64,000 nt of DNA, taken from positions 1 through 64,000 of the forward strand of contig DASXIC010000094.1 of NCBI GenBank assembly GCA_036498205.1. The letters run 5' to 3'. Position 1 is the stretch's first letter; every line of letters begins with the position of its first letter. Source of the stretch: AV69 sp036498205. GTDB taxonomy: Bacteria; Verrucomicrobiota; Verrucomicrobiia; Chthoniobacterales; UBA10450. Under the pieces are notes generated by a model. That model worked only from the letters and a program-made list of their open reading frames with translations. It made no database searches and had not been told where the DNA came from. The position numbers and the translations under genes were made by a program. Shown here in pieces: positions 44,348 to 52,947 of the stretch.

Positions 44348-45679
44348 ATGAACGAGATTAGCGCCACCCTGGATCGACATGGCGCTCCTTCATTTGGCGA
44401 AGCGCTTCGGTTTTGGTTGAAACTCGGATTCATTTCCTTTGGCGGACCGACCGGACAGATCGCGATAATGCAGACCGAGCTGGTCGAAAAGAAAAAGTGG
44501 ATCAGTCAGTCGCGATTTCTACACGCTCTGAACTTCTGCATGCTGCTTCCCGGGCCGGAGGCGCAACAGCTCGCTATTTATATCGGCTGGCTTTTACACA
44601 AAACCTGGGGCGGCATCGTCGCCGGCGCGCTTTTCGTCATTCCCTCGACCTTCATTCTCTGGGGCCTGAGTTATGTCTACGCGGCGTATGGAAACATTCC
44701 GTGGATCGCAGCCGTGTTTTATGGATTGAAGCCAGCGGTCATGGCGATAGTTGCAAGCGCAGTGATTCGCATTGGCAGCAAGGCGCTTAAGAATTCCATC
44801 ATGTGGAGTATTGCCGCGTTGGCATTCGTCGCGATTTTCTTTTTCAGGATTCCATTCCCAGTGATCGTGATCGGTGCGGGTGCGGTTGGATTCATCGGCG
44901 GCGAAATGTGGAGGGATAAGTTCCTCGTCATCGGCGGAGGCGCGGCAGGTATGCAAAGCGATTCGGTTCTCGGCGACGACACCGAATCACCTCCGCACAC
45001 GCGGCCAAGGTTCGCGCGCGCTATCAAGGTCGCTGTTGTTTGTCTGGCGCTTTGGTGGTTGCCGACGCTCTTCCTCGGGCTGTGGAAAGGCTGGGACGGG
45101 ATTCTGTTCCAGGAAGGCCTCTTCTTTAGCAAGGCTGCCGTGGTCACGTTTGGCGGCGCGTATGCGGTGCTTCCGTACGTTGCACAGCAGGCAGTCGACC
45201 ATTATGGCTGGCTTCAGCCCGGCCAGATGATGGACGGGCTCGGCCTGGCCGAAACGACACCTGGGCCGCTGATCATGGTCACAGAATTCGTCGGTTTCAT
45301 GGGCGGGTGGATCAAACACGCCAATATGACACCGATTTTCGCCGGGACGCTTGGCGCAATGATTACGGTGTGGACGACTTTCACACCATGCTTTCTTTGG
45401 GTATTTCTGGGTGGCCCGTACATCGAGCAGTTGCGCGGAAATGTGAAGCTGACCACGAGTCTTTCAGCGGTGACCGCGGCGATCGTCGGCGTCGTTTTGA
45501 ACCTCGGGGTTTGGTTCGGCATTCACGTTCTCTGGCCGAGGGGTGGCGTGTTCGATTGGTTTGCACTTTGTGTGGGTCTCGTCGCATTCGTCGGCATGAT
45601 GAAATGGAAATGGGACATTATTCCCGTCGTCGTGGGTGCGGGAATTGCCGGGCTGATTTACAAAACCGTTGCCGGTTGA
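44348..45679 (+). CDS. chrA: Chromate transporter ChrA (CHR family)
   Basis: A 443-residue inner-membrane protein of two homologous halves, each starting with the CHR signature: FWLKLGFISFGGPTGQIA near residue 20 and FSKAAVVTFGGAYAVLPYV near residue 265. The conserved LPGPEAQQLAIYIGW and GLAETTPGPLIMVTEFVGF are present, one in each half. This is the long, bidomain type that exports chromate. A TTG at 44261 would add 29 residues; the ATG at 44348 is preferred. It is divergent from the PepSY-like gene and stands with a ChrB-like gene, an MFS transporter and DUF1259 within about 6 kb. Confidence 0.93.
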   Translation: MNEISATLDRHGAPSFGEALRFWLKLGFISFGGPTGQIAIMQTELVEKKKWISQSRFLHALNFCMLLPGPEAQQLAIYIGWLLHKTWGGIVAGALFVIPSTFILWGLSYVYAAYGNIPWIAAVFYGLKPAVMAIVASAVIRIGSKALKNSIMWSIAALAFVAIFFFRIPFPVIVIGAGAVGFIGGEMWRDKFLVIGGGAAGMQSDSVLGDDTESPPHTRPRFARAIKVAVVCLALWWLPTLFLGLWKGWDGILFQEGLFFSKAAVVTFGGAYAVLPYVAQQAVDHYGWLQPGQMMDGLGLAETTPGPLIMVTEFVGFMGGWIKHANMTPIFAGTLGAMITVWTTFTPCFLWVFLGGPYIEQLRGNVKLTTSLSAVTAAIVGVVLNLGVWFGIHVLWPRGGVFDWFALCVGLVAFVGMMKWKWDIIPVVVGAGIAGLIYKTVAG

Positions 45680-45756
45680 GGAACAAGATTCCCCCCCCAA
45701 TTTGAGCATCAGAATTGCTTTATCTGAGCTCGTCGCGTTTGCGGCGGAGCGAAGGG

Positions 45757-46170
45757 ATGACTTATCACAGGGTGAAGTTTCGCCGTGAACGCGCGTTTGC
45801 TTTTACGCTGGTGGAAATAACCATCGTCGTGGCGGTTATCGCACTCCTCGCTGCGATCGCGGTGCCCGGTTTCATGCGGGCGCGTAAACGAGTGCAAGCG
45901 ACGCAGATTAAGGAGGACCTGCGACTGATCGATGCTGCGATTGATCAATATGCAATTGAAACCGGCAAGCAGTCTGGAATGCCGGTCGCAACCGCCGATT
46001 GGACTGCTTATGTGAAAAAAGGCACACGCCTTTACGCGACGGGCGAGGACGTCCTGGGTAACGAATTCGGTCCGCAAACAGTCGACGAGGTGCCGATGGT
46101 GCCCTATGAGAGCTTTGTCGAACTCGGCGACGTGGTGGATGACGAATTCTGGGATCCCTTTGACTTGTAG
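45757..46170 (+). CDS. Type IV pilin-like / pseudopilin protein
   Basis: A 137-residue protein with a prepilin leader and N-terminal helix, RAFAFTLVEITIVVAVIALLAAIAVPGFMRARK. The expected cleavage lies before FTLVEI, with Ala at -1 instead of the usual Gly and the conserved Glu at position 5. The C-terminal domain is short and acidic (FVELGDVVDDEFWDPFDL). In PVC bacteria many such proteins are orphans outside pil or gsp operons, as here. The ATG at 45757 is chosen. A TTG at 45715 is less likely. Confidence 0.8.
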   Translation: MTYHRVKFRRERAFAFTLVEITIVVAVIALLAAIAVPGFMRARKRVQATQIKEDLRLIDAAIDQYAIETGKQSGMPVATADWTAYVKKGTRLYATGEDVLGNEFGPQTVDEVPMVPYESFVELGDVVDDEFWDPFDL

Positions 46171-46237
46171 GCGCGAGAGCGTGGGCGAATTCGTTGGAGA
46201 CAGGATACTTCCTGGTAGCTGATTACCAGGGCGCAAG

Positions 46238-46408
46238 CTAGAGCTTTTTAGCCGCCACGAATCCTGCAACGAACAGCACGAGACAGATAATCAGGAATAA
46301 ATAAAACAGGAATTTTGCAAGGCCCGCGGCCGCCGCAGCAATTCCGGTAAAACCGAGCAATCCCGCAATCAGCGCAATCACGAGAAAAATTACAGCCCAA
46401 CGCAACAT
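46238..46408 (-). CDS. DUF1328 small membrane protein
   Basis: A 56-residue protein of two membrane helices (WAVIFLVIALIAGLLGFTGIAAAAAGLAKFLFYLFLIICLVLFVAGF) that matches the DUF1328/YtjA family along its full length. It is a widespread stress-associated small membrane protein of unknown role. ATG at 46408. It is a single gene between the pilin-like gene and pyrD. Confidence 0.88.
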   Translation of the reverse strand: MLRWAVIFLVIALIAGLLGFTGIAAAAAGLAKFLFYLFLIICLVLFVAGFVAAKKL

Positions 46409-46506
46409 TTGATTTGATCCTCCGGAGCTGATTCGCGTCCGCGCATTATTTCGCGTGCAATGTGCCGGCGCCGGTCGGAGGCGAACCGGAAAGAATAGCT
46501 TGCGGC

Positions 46507-47478
46507 CTAAAGTATCGACAATTCGTGGATTAGGGATGGTCCGCGATAAACGAAGCCCGTGTAGATCTGCAGCAGTGTCGCCCCGGCCTCGATTTTCTCT
46601 CGGGCCGATTCGCTATTAGAAACTCCGCCGCAGCCGATGATCGGTAACTTCGTTCGCGCAGCGACGCGACGCACGACAGCCGTTGATTTTTCCCGTAGAG
46701 GGGCACCGCTGAGTCCTCCTGCCTCGTCGTTTGCGATGGAGGAATGGTCCAGTGTGGTATTTGTTGCGATGATCCCGCTGACACCGTTGTGTTCACAAAC
46801 CGAAATCAGCTCGTCGAGCGCGGTCTGTTCGAGGTCGGGGGCAATCTTGAGCAGCAGAGGTTTGTTTGCCCGTTCCGGAATCAGGGCGCGTAATAGCTCG
46901 TTTAGTTGTTCCGGCCGTTGCAGCTCGCGTAAACCGGGGGTATTCGGCGAGCTCACGTTGAGGGCGATGTAATCCGCATGCCCGCGCAGCTTGCGAAGCG
47001 TGTACAAGTAATCCTCGACGGCGCGCTCGAGCGGTATTGCGCGAGACTTGCCAATATTAATTCCGACCGGGATATGGGGCCAATGTCCTTTCTCACGTAA
47101 TTTGCTAAGGCGAGTGGCGATCACGTTGGCACCGTCGTTGTTGAACCCCAGGCGATTGACCAGCGCTTGCTGCTCCGCGTAACGAAAAATGCGTGGCCTG
47201 GCGTTTCCCGGCTGAGCCTGGGCCGTGACCGTCCCGATCTCGACGAAAGCGAAACCGAGCGCTTCCCAGGCAGGCAACGCCAGACCATTCTTGTCGAAAC
47301 CGGCGGCAAGCCCGACGCGGTGATGAAACGTGAGGCCGAACGCTGATACCGCAGGTGCTGTCTTGACTGGCTTCGGCAGAACCGGTCCGGTGGCTCGCAG
47401 GATTGCGATCGCGAGATGATGTGCTGTCTCCGGATCAAGGCTGAAGAGGAGCGGCCGGAACACGCGCTCGTATATCAT
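46507..47478 (-). CDS. pyrD: Dihydroorotate dehydrogenase (quinone), class 2
   Basis: Oxidises dihydroorotate to orotate with quinone at the inner membrane. The 323-residue protein has the class 2 N-terminal membrane-associating segment (YERVFRPLLFSLDPETAHHLAI), FMN-binding GLAAGFDKNG and the catalytic serine in NVSSPNTPGL, followed by GVSGIIATNTT and GGVSNSESAREKI. Its ATG at 47478 overlaps the mnmE stop by four bases (ATGA). An upstream start at 47490 is less likely. It is the third gene of hisC-mnmE-pyrD, not part of the pyrRBC operon, and shows no PyrR loop. Confidence 0.96.
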   Translation of the reverse strand: MIYERVFRPLLFSLDPETAHHLAIAILRATGPVLPKPVKTAPAVSAFGLTFHHRVGLAAGFDKNGLALPAWEALGFAFVEIGTVTAQAQPGNARPRIFRYAEQQALVNRLGFNNDGANVIATRLSKLREKGHWPHIPVGINIGKSRAIPLERAVEDYLYTLRKLRGHADYIALNVSSPNTPGLRELQRPEQLNELLRALIPERANKPLLLKIAPDLEQTALDELISVCEHNGVSGIIATNTTLDHSSIANDEAGGLSGAPLREKSTAVVRRVAARTKLPIIGCGGVSNSESAREKIEAGATLLQIYTGFVYRGPSLIHELSIL

Positions 47479-48821
47479 TTGCCGATGCAAAACTGGCTGA
47501 AGATCACGTCCCGAACACTTTCTTCGTCACCGCCACTGAGCAATTCGTCAAACATCTGTTGCGCTTCGCGCAGATCAATCGCAAGCATTTCCGGCGTTGC
47601 CCCCTCATTCATGCCTTCGAGTACGCGATCACACGCCTCAGCTGCGCCGCGCAGGTAAGTTCGATGACGGGCATTGATCGCCAATGGATGTTCTGCGTTC
47701 AACTTTCCCGCGCCAATCCGGCGGAATATCTCGTCCGCCAGGGTCGTTAGGCCACTTCCGGTTTTGCATGAGATTCTGACTGCTTCAACCAAGCGCCAAT
47801 CATCGTGCTCGGCCAAATCGCTCTTATTCAAAACCAACAGCTCCTCCGGAGGCGTTTCGAAATCGGTCGGACGAGGCGCACTTGCGTCTGCGATATGAAG
47901 CCGAATATCCGCGGTCTCGAGCGAGCGCTGCGTTCGGGCGATTCCTTCCTCTTCGATCGGGCCTTCAGGAGCGCGAATTCCGGCGGTGTCAGACAAGCGA
48001 ACGGCGATTCCGCGCAGATTAATGCGTTCCTCGATGATGTCGCGGGTTGTACCGTGCACTTCGCTCACGATTGCCCGGTCAAAGCCGAGCAGACGATTGA
48101 GCAGACTCGATTTCCCTGCGTTCGTCGCGCCGAAAATCACGACTCGCAAACCTTCGCGCAGAATTCGGCCGGTTTCGGCTGTGGCAAGCAATTCCTCAAT
48201 TCTTGTTCGCAAGGCCCCGACCCTATGGGCGATCGTGTCGAGATTATCGGGCAAAATTCCTTCTTCGGGGAAGTCGATCGCGGCTTCCAGATGCGCCAGA
48301 ACTTCAATGAGCTGTTGCCGCAGTTGTTCGAATTGCTGGCCAAGACGCCCTGAGAGCTGCTCGGTTGCCGAACGCAAGGCGAGATCGGTCTGTGCTCGAA
48401 TGACGTCGATCACTGCTTCCGCCTGCGTGATATCGATCTTGCGATTGAGAAAGGCGCGTTCGGTAAATTCACCTGGGCGCGCGGGACGCGCGCCAGCGCG
48501 GAAACATGCTTCGAGAATCTCGGCCGTGACGAGGATTCCGCCGTGACAAGTGATTTCGACCAAGTCTTCTCCGGTGTAGCTTGAGGGGGATCGATGGATC
48601 GCAATCATCACCTGATCGATTGTTCTTCCCGATGCGATGATCTTGCCGAGATGCTGAGTATGCGACTCGAACTCCGAAGGCCGTTTCTTTCCTCGGAAAA
48701 TGTTCTCGGCCACGCCAATTGCCGTGGCGCCGGAAATTCTGATCAATGCGATCGCCCCTTCCCCCGCAGCGGTTGAAATGGCAGCGATACTATCTGCAGG
48801 AATAATCGCCGGCGCGGTCAC
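47475..48821 (-). CDS. mnmE: tRNA modification GTPase MnmE
   Basis: Works with MnmG to install the cmnm5 group at wobble U34 of several tRNAs. The 448-residue protein has the N-terminal tetrahydrofolate-binding domain, a central helical domain and the inserted G domain: GATNAGKSS (P-loop), DTAG in LSDTAGIRAPEGPIEEEG, NKSD, and the invariant C-terminal CIGK. The start is the GTG at 48821 inside the hisC stop codon, and the end overlaps pyrD. Confidence 0.97.
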   Translation of the reverse strand: MTAPAIIPADSIAAISTAAGEGAIALIRISGATAIGVAENIFRGKKRPSEFESHTQHLGKIIASGRTIDQVMIAIHRSPSSYTGEDLVEITCHGGILVTAEILEACFRAGARPARPGEFTERAFLNRKIDITQAEAVIDVIRAQTDLALRSATEQLSGRLGQQFEQLRQQLIEVLAHLEAAIDFPEEGILPDNLDTIAHRVGALRTRIEELLATAETGRILREGLRVVIFGATNAGKSSLLNRLLGFDRAIVSEVHGTTRDIIEERINLRGIAVRLSDTAGIRAPEGPIEEEGIARTQRSLETADIRLHIADASAPRPTDFETPPEELLVLNKSDLAEHDDWRLVEAVRISCKTGSGLTTLADEIFRRIGAGKLNAEHPLAINARHRTYLRGAAEACDRVLEGMNEGATPEMLAIDLREAQQMFDELLSGGDEESVRDVIFSQFCIGK

Positions 48822-49909
48822 AACACCCGGCGAAGAGCGTCAACGCACTTACGATTTTGTTCCATCGTTCCGATTGAAATGCGCACCCATTGCGGCAGCG
48901 CATACCCGCTCATCGCGCGAACAATCACCTTCTCTCGCAACATCGCCCGAAAGATCGCCGCGCCATCGCCTACCTTTACGAGGATGAAATTGGCCGTACT
49001 GGGAATGAATTGCAGTTTCATGGCTGTGAATTCGCTTTCCAAAAAAGCTCGGCCTTTATCGACGGTGCGTTTCGTTTCCTGCTGGTGCTCATCGTCCCCC
49101 AGACTGGCAAGCGCACCGGCCTGAGCGATGCCATTGACGTTGAATGGCTGTCGCGTTTTCTGCAGGACCTGAATCAGTTCCGGTCGCGCCATCCCATAGC
49201 CAACGCGCAAACCGGCCAAACCGTGGATCTTCGAAAACGTCCGCAAGGCCACAACGTTTTTTCCCTTCCGGATGTAGCGAATGATGTCCGGCGGATGATC
49301 GACAAAATCATAATAAGCTTCGTCAAATATGACGATGAGATGCGGTGGAACACGCCGCATAAATCGCTCAACCGCATCACCTGAAAGCAATGTGCCCGTA
49401 GGATTGTTTGGATTGGCGATAAAGATCAGCTCGGTTCGGTCCGTGATCGCATCGAGCAATGCATCGGGGTCGTGTCCATAATTACAACTTGGTGCCTCGA
49501 TTGTTTGAGCACCGAAAATCCGCGCCACAATTTTGTAGGCTACAAACGCGTGTTCGGAGGTCAGGATTGCATCGCCCGGTTTGAGAAATGCGTGCCCCAG
49601 CAACTCAATGATCTCGTTCGAGCCGTTGCCCAGGATAATATTGGCGATGCCGATTTTGTGTTTCTGGGCAAGCGCCGCGCGTAGATAGGAGCACCCGCCA
49701 TCGGGATAAAGCTGCGAGCTATCGATAGCTTCATGCATCGCCGCGATTGCTTTGGGCGACGGACCGAGGGGATTTTCGTTGGAAGCGAGCTTGATGATTT
49801 CGCCTGGTTCAGCACCGAGCTCGCGCGCAGTTTCTTCAATTGGCTTGCCGGGCTGGTAAACCGCCAGGTCACGCAGATGCGGATTAGCAATATCCCAAAT
49901 CGATTCCAC
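48818..49909 (-). CDS. hisC: Histidinol-phosphate aminotransferase
   Basis: A fold type I PLP enzyme of 363 residues. Motifs in order: LASNENPLGPSPKA, YPDGGCSYLRAALA, GNGSNEII, ANPNNPTG, FDEAYYDF, and the PLP lysine in RTFSKIHGLAGLRVGY, followed by RQPFNVN and TANFILVKV. It transaminates imidazole-acetol phosphate in histidine synthesis and may also act on aromatic substrates. The rest of the his genes are not in the window. It is the first gene of hisC-mnmE-pyrD and is divergent from the small lipid A-related gene. Confidence 0.96.
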   Translation of the reverse strand: MESIWDIANPHLRDLAVYQPGKPIEETARELGAEPGEIIKLASNENPLGPSPKAIAAMHEAIDSSQLYPDGGCSYLRAALAQKHKIGIANIILGNGSNEIIELLGHAFLKPGDAILTSEHAFVAYKIVARIFGAQTIEAPSCNYGHDPDALLDAITDRTELIFIANPNNPTGTLLSGDAVERFMRRVPPHLIVIFDEAYYDFVDHPPDIIRYIRKGKNVVALRTFSKIHGLAGLRVGYGMARPELIQVLQKTRQPFNVNGIAQAGALASLGDDEHQQETKRTVDKGRAFLESEFTAMKLQFIPSTANFILVKVGDGAAIFRAMLREKVIVRAMSGYALPQWVRISIGTMEQNRKCVDALRRVL

Positions 49910-49983
49910 CGGCGCACCTTAAGCGGAGATTACGCTTGGGAAAAGACTGGTCGCAGCTCGCGTTCTCCGCAAACTTCGACCGT

Positions 49984-50325
49984 ATGCAAAGCTTTCACTT
50001 TTTCGCCGACACGAAAGTTTTCGGCATCGCGATCAATGCGTGGAAAATCGTTGGACTGACCGGGAGCCTGATTTTTGGTCTGCGCTTTTTGATTCAATGG
50101 CTCGCCTCGGAACGTGCCCGCAAGAGCGTGATTCCGTTTGGTTTTTGGGAGTGTAGCGCGCTCGGTTCACTCCTGACACTGGCTTACTTCGCTATCTACC
50201 GGCACGATTCGGTCGGCGTCCTGCAAACGGCGTTGCCCCTGCCGATTTATCTGCGCAATCTTTATTTTCGTTACACCCACCATCATCCCAGGCATCCCGG
50301 GAACGAGCCGCGTCCGGCGGAATGA
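49984..50325 (+). CDS. Lipid A biosynthesis N-terminal-like (LAB_N) membrane protein
   Basis: A 113-residue protein with three membrane helices: AWKIVGLTGSLIFGLRFLIQWLASER, a second centred on FGFWECSALGSLLTLAYFAIYR, and a third near LQTALPLPIYLRNLYF. The RFLIQW, SERxxKSVIPxxFW and GxLLxLxYxIYxxDxV patterns are those of the LAB_N domain, found at the N-terminus of some LpxB proteins and as free proteins near sugar-lipid genes. There is no catalytic LpxB part. The ATG at 49984 is chosen over a TTG at 49936. It precedes the cysteine desulfurase by 40 bases. Confidence 0.8.
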   Translation: MQSFHFFADTKVFGIAINAWKIVGLTGSLIFGLRFLIQWLASERARKSVIPFGFWECSALGSLLTLAYFAIYRHDSVGVLQTALPLPIYLRNLYFRYTHHHPRHPGNEPRPAE

Positions 50326-50365
50326 TTTTGCCTGCGGGAAACGGCGGTCGTAATTTCATTAAACG

Positions 50366-51535
50366 ATGAGTGCGTTGGGAAAGCCCATTTATCTCGATAA
50401 CAACGCGACGACCGCGATCGATCCGGCGGTGTTGGAAACGATGCGTCCGTTCCTTGAAGAGTTTTTCGGGAATCCCTCGAGCGGTTATCGGCTGGCAGCG
50501 CGAGTGCGCGATGCGATCGAGCAGGCGCGCGGGCAGGTAGCGGAACTGCTCGGATGCGACGCGACGGAAATTATTTTTACCAGCGGCGGCACTGAATCAA
50601 ACAACACCGCTTTTCACTCGGCGCTACATTCTGCATCGGATCGGAAACATGTCGTCACAACCGCGGTCGAGCACAGCGCCGTGCGCCGGCCGGCGCAGGA
50701 GCTGGAGAAGCGTGGCTACGATGTGACATTCCTTGGAGTCGATAGATCGGGACAACTCGACTTGCAAAAGTTGGCCGATTCCATTCGCCCCGACACGGCC
50801 CTACTCTCAATAATGTGGGCCAATAACGAAACTGGCGTGCTCTTTCCGATTGAGGAAATCGCCGAGGTCGCACGGGAAAAAAAGGTGCCATTTCACACCG
50901 ACGCGGTGCAGGCCGCGGGTAAGATTGATATTGAGCTGCGCGACATGTCAGTTCAGTTTCTCTCGATCTCCGGCCACAAATTCCACGGCCCGAAGGGAGT
51001 CGGCGCGCTTTACGTCAATCGGCGTGCTCGTTTCCGCCCCTTCCTGCTGGGGGGCAGCCACGAAGGTAATCGTCGCGCCGGGACGGAGAACGCAGCGTCG
51101 ATTGTCGCCTTAGGCAAGGCGGCTGAGCTCGCCCGCGCTAAATTGGTCGACGAAAAAGTTCGGGTCCGGAAAATGCGCGATCGATTTGAAGCGATGCTCC
51201 TCAACAAAGTTCCCGACGCTCGTGTGAACGGTGCTGGGGCGGAGCGATTACCAAACACCTCCAGCGTTCTGTTCGACGGGATCGAATCGGAAGCGGCGCT
51301 CCTCATGCTCGATCAGGAAAATATTTGCTGTTCGGCAGGTTCGGCCTGTCGCACCGGCTCGCTGAAGCCTTCACACGTGTTGAGCGCGATGGGGCTCATT
51401 GGTGAAGAGGCCCGCGGCAGTCTTCGTTTTTCGTTCGGCCGCTTTAATACCGATGACGAAGTCGATCGCGCGCTTCAAGTGGTGCCACGCGTCATCGAAA
51501 AATTACGCGCGCTTTCGCCTGTGGTCGCAAATTAG
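50366..51535 (+). CDS. Cysteine desulfurase (NifS/IscS type)
   Basis: A PLP enzyme of 389 residues that removes sulfur from cysteine for Fe-S clusters and thio-modifications. Motifs: YLDNNATTAIDP, TSGGTESNNTAFHS, the PLP lysine in SISGHKFHGPKG, and the active-site cysteine loop ICCSAGSACRTG, which places it in group I (NifS/IscS). No IscU or IscR is adjacent, and the SUF genes are 28 kb away. It may therefore supply sulfur to SufBCD in trans, or serve tRNA thiolation. Confidence 0.95.
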   Translation: MSALGKPIYLDNNATTAIDPAVLETMRPFLEEFFGNPSSGYRLAARVRDAIEQARGQVAELLGCDATEIIFTSGGTESNNTAFHSALHSASDRKHVVTTAVEHSAVRRPAQELEKRGYDVTFLGVDRSGQLDLQKLADSIRPDTALLSIMWANNETGVLFPIEEIAEVAREKKVPFHTDAVQAAGKIDIELRDMSVQFLSISGHKFHGPKGVGALYVNRRARFRPFLLGGSHEGNRRAGTENAASIVALGKAAELARAKLVDEKVRVRKMRDRFEAMLLNKVPDARVNGAGAERLPNTSSVLFDGIESEAALLMLDQENICCSAGSACRTGSLKPSHVLSAMGLIGEEARGSLRFSFGRFNTDDEVDRALQVVPRVIEKLRALSPVVAN

Positions 51536-51585
51536 CGAAGGCGATCACGCACAACCGCCCGAGCATCGCGCCCGTTTCAATAAAG

Positions 51586-52905
51586 ATGACGCGACGTCGG
51601 AAAAATACTCATTGGCTGAACAATCAGTATTGGCGACTCACCACCGGGGACTGGATCGGGCTGACCCTAACCTTCCTCGCGCTCGTCACACTTTTTTGCA
51701 TTTTCATCCTTCGGCGGCACACGCTCGATTATCATCTCGAGCACACTTTTGCCGTAAGCGATCCGGAGTTCTTCGGCTCCGCCCTGGCATTGGCTGATCC
51801 GGTGCCGATCGAAGGTAATGCAATCGAACTGCTGCAAAACGGCGACGAATATTTTCCGGCCATGCTCGATGCAATTCGCCACGCAAAAAAGACAATCAAT
51901 TTTGAGGCTTACATTTTTTACTCCGACGAAGTCGGGCGCGGCTTTCGTGATGCGTTGTGCGAACGCGCGCGTGCCGGCGTGGAGGTGCGGGTCCTGCTTG
52001 ATGGGCTGGGGTCGAGCTGGAGTCTGGACAATTCCGACGTCAGCGAGATGAAAAAGGCCGGCTGCAAATTCGCCTACTACCATCCCACGCAGTCTTGGCG
52101 CATAGATCGAACAAACCGCCGCACTCATCGTCGTGTGCTGGTGGTTGACGGCAGGCTGGGATTCACCGGCGCTGTTGGCTTCGCGAAACATTGGGCCGGT
52201 TATGCGCAGGACAAGGAACATTGGCGCGACCAGCAGGCGCGCGTGCGCGGCCCTCTCGTCGCTAAGTTGCAGGCCGCGTTCCAGGAGCATTGGGCGAAAA
52301 CGGCGGGCGAAGCGTTGAGTGGCGCGGATCAATTTCCGGAGCTGGCGTCCGCCGGCACCTTGAAGGGGCAACTCGTCACCTCGCATTCGTTTTCCATGGC
52401 ACCTGTGCCGTTGCTGCAGGCGATCGCATTCGCCGCTGCAACACAACGTATCTGGATCACGAATGCGTATTGCACGCCTACTCCCGATCAGGTTGAGCTG
52501 CTGACAAAAGCAGCGCGGCGAGGTGTGGACGTTCGCCTTTTGCTGCCCGGCGAAAACAACGACCAGCCGCTGACGAAGTCAGCCGGTCGTACGGCCTACG
52601 GTCGTTTGCTTGCCGGCGGCGTGAAGATTTTCGAATTCCAGCCCACGATGATACACGTCAAGTCGATGGTGGTGGATGGTCTCTTCGCCATGGTCGGCTC
52701 GTCGAATCTGGATTCCCGCTCGGCGGAAATTAACGAAGAACTGGATGTGGTCATTTACGATCGCGATTTTGGGAAAGGAATGGAGGAGATCTTTACGCAC
52801 GATGTGTCCCAATCGCGTCAATACACGATCGAGCAGTTCCGAAACCGCTCTCTTTGGGAGCGCACGATCGAATGGCTGGCGTTTCCGTTTCGCTCGCAAT
52901 TGTAA
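51586..52905 (+). CDS. Phospholipase D-family protein, cardiolipin synthase-like
   Basis: A 439-residue membrane protein with one N-terminal helix (about residues 22-42) and two PLD half-sites. The second is a normal HKD motif, HVKSMVVDG. The first is H-R-R-V-L-V-V-D, with Arg where the HxK motif needs Lys. The surrounding FEAYIFYSDEVG and WITNAYCTPTPDQ are as in cardiolipin synthases, which join two phosphatidylglycerol molecules. If the Lys to Arg change is real, activity may be altered. It lies 50 bases after the cysteine desulfurase and 42 bases before pdxH. Confidence 0.9.
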   Translation: MTRRRKNTHWLNNQYWRLTTGDWIGLTLTFLALVTLFCIFILRRHTLDYHLEHTFAVSDPEFFGSALALADPVPIEGNAIELLQNGDEYFPAMLDAIRHAKKTINFEAYIFYSDEVGRGFRDALCERARAGVEVRVLLDGLGSSWSLDNSDVSEMKKAGCKFAYYHPTQSWRIDRTNRRTHRRVLVVDGRLGFTGAVGFAKHWAGYAQDKEHWRDQQARVRGPLVAKLQAAFQEHWAKTAGEALSGADQFPELASAGTLKGQLVTSHSFSMAPVPLLQAIAFAAATQRIWITNAYCTPTPDQVELLTKAARRGVDVRLLLPGENNDQPLTKSAGRTAYGRLLAGGVKIFEFQPTMIHVKSMVVDGLFAMVGSSNLDSRSAEINEELDVVIYDRDFGKGMEEIFTHDVSQSRQYTIEQFRNRSLWERTIEWLAFPFRSQL

Positions 52906-52947
52906 TTCGGCTTTGAGCAGCGAGATGAGTTCGCTACTCTTAGCCCC

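Noticed and set aside
51667..52446. 259-codon reverse frame antisense to the PLD gene
   Set aside because: It is entirely inside a well supported gene on the other strand and shows no domain.
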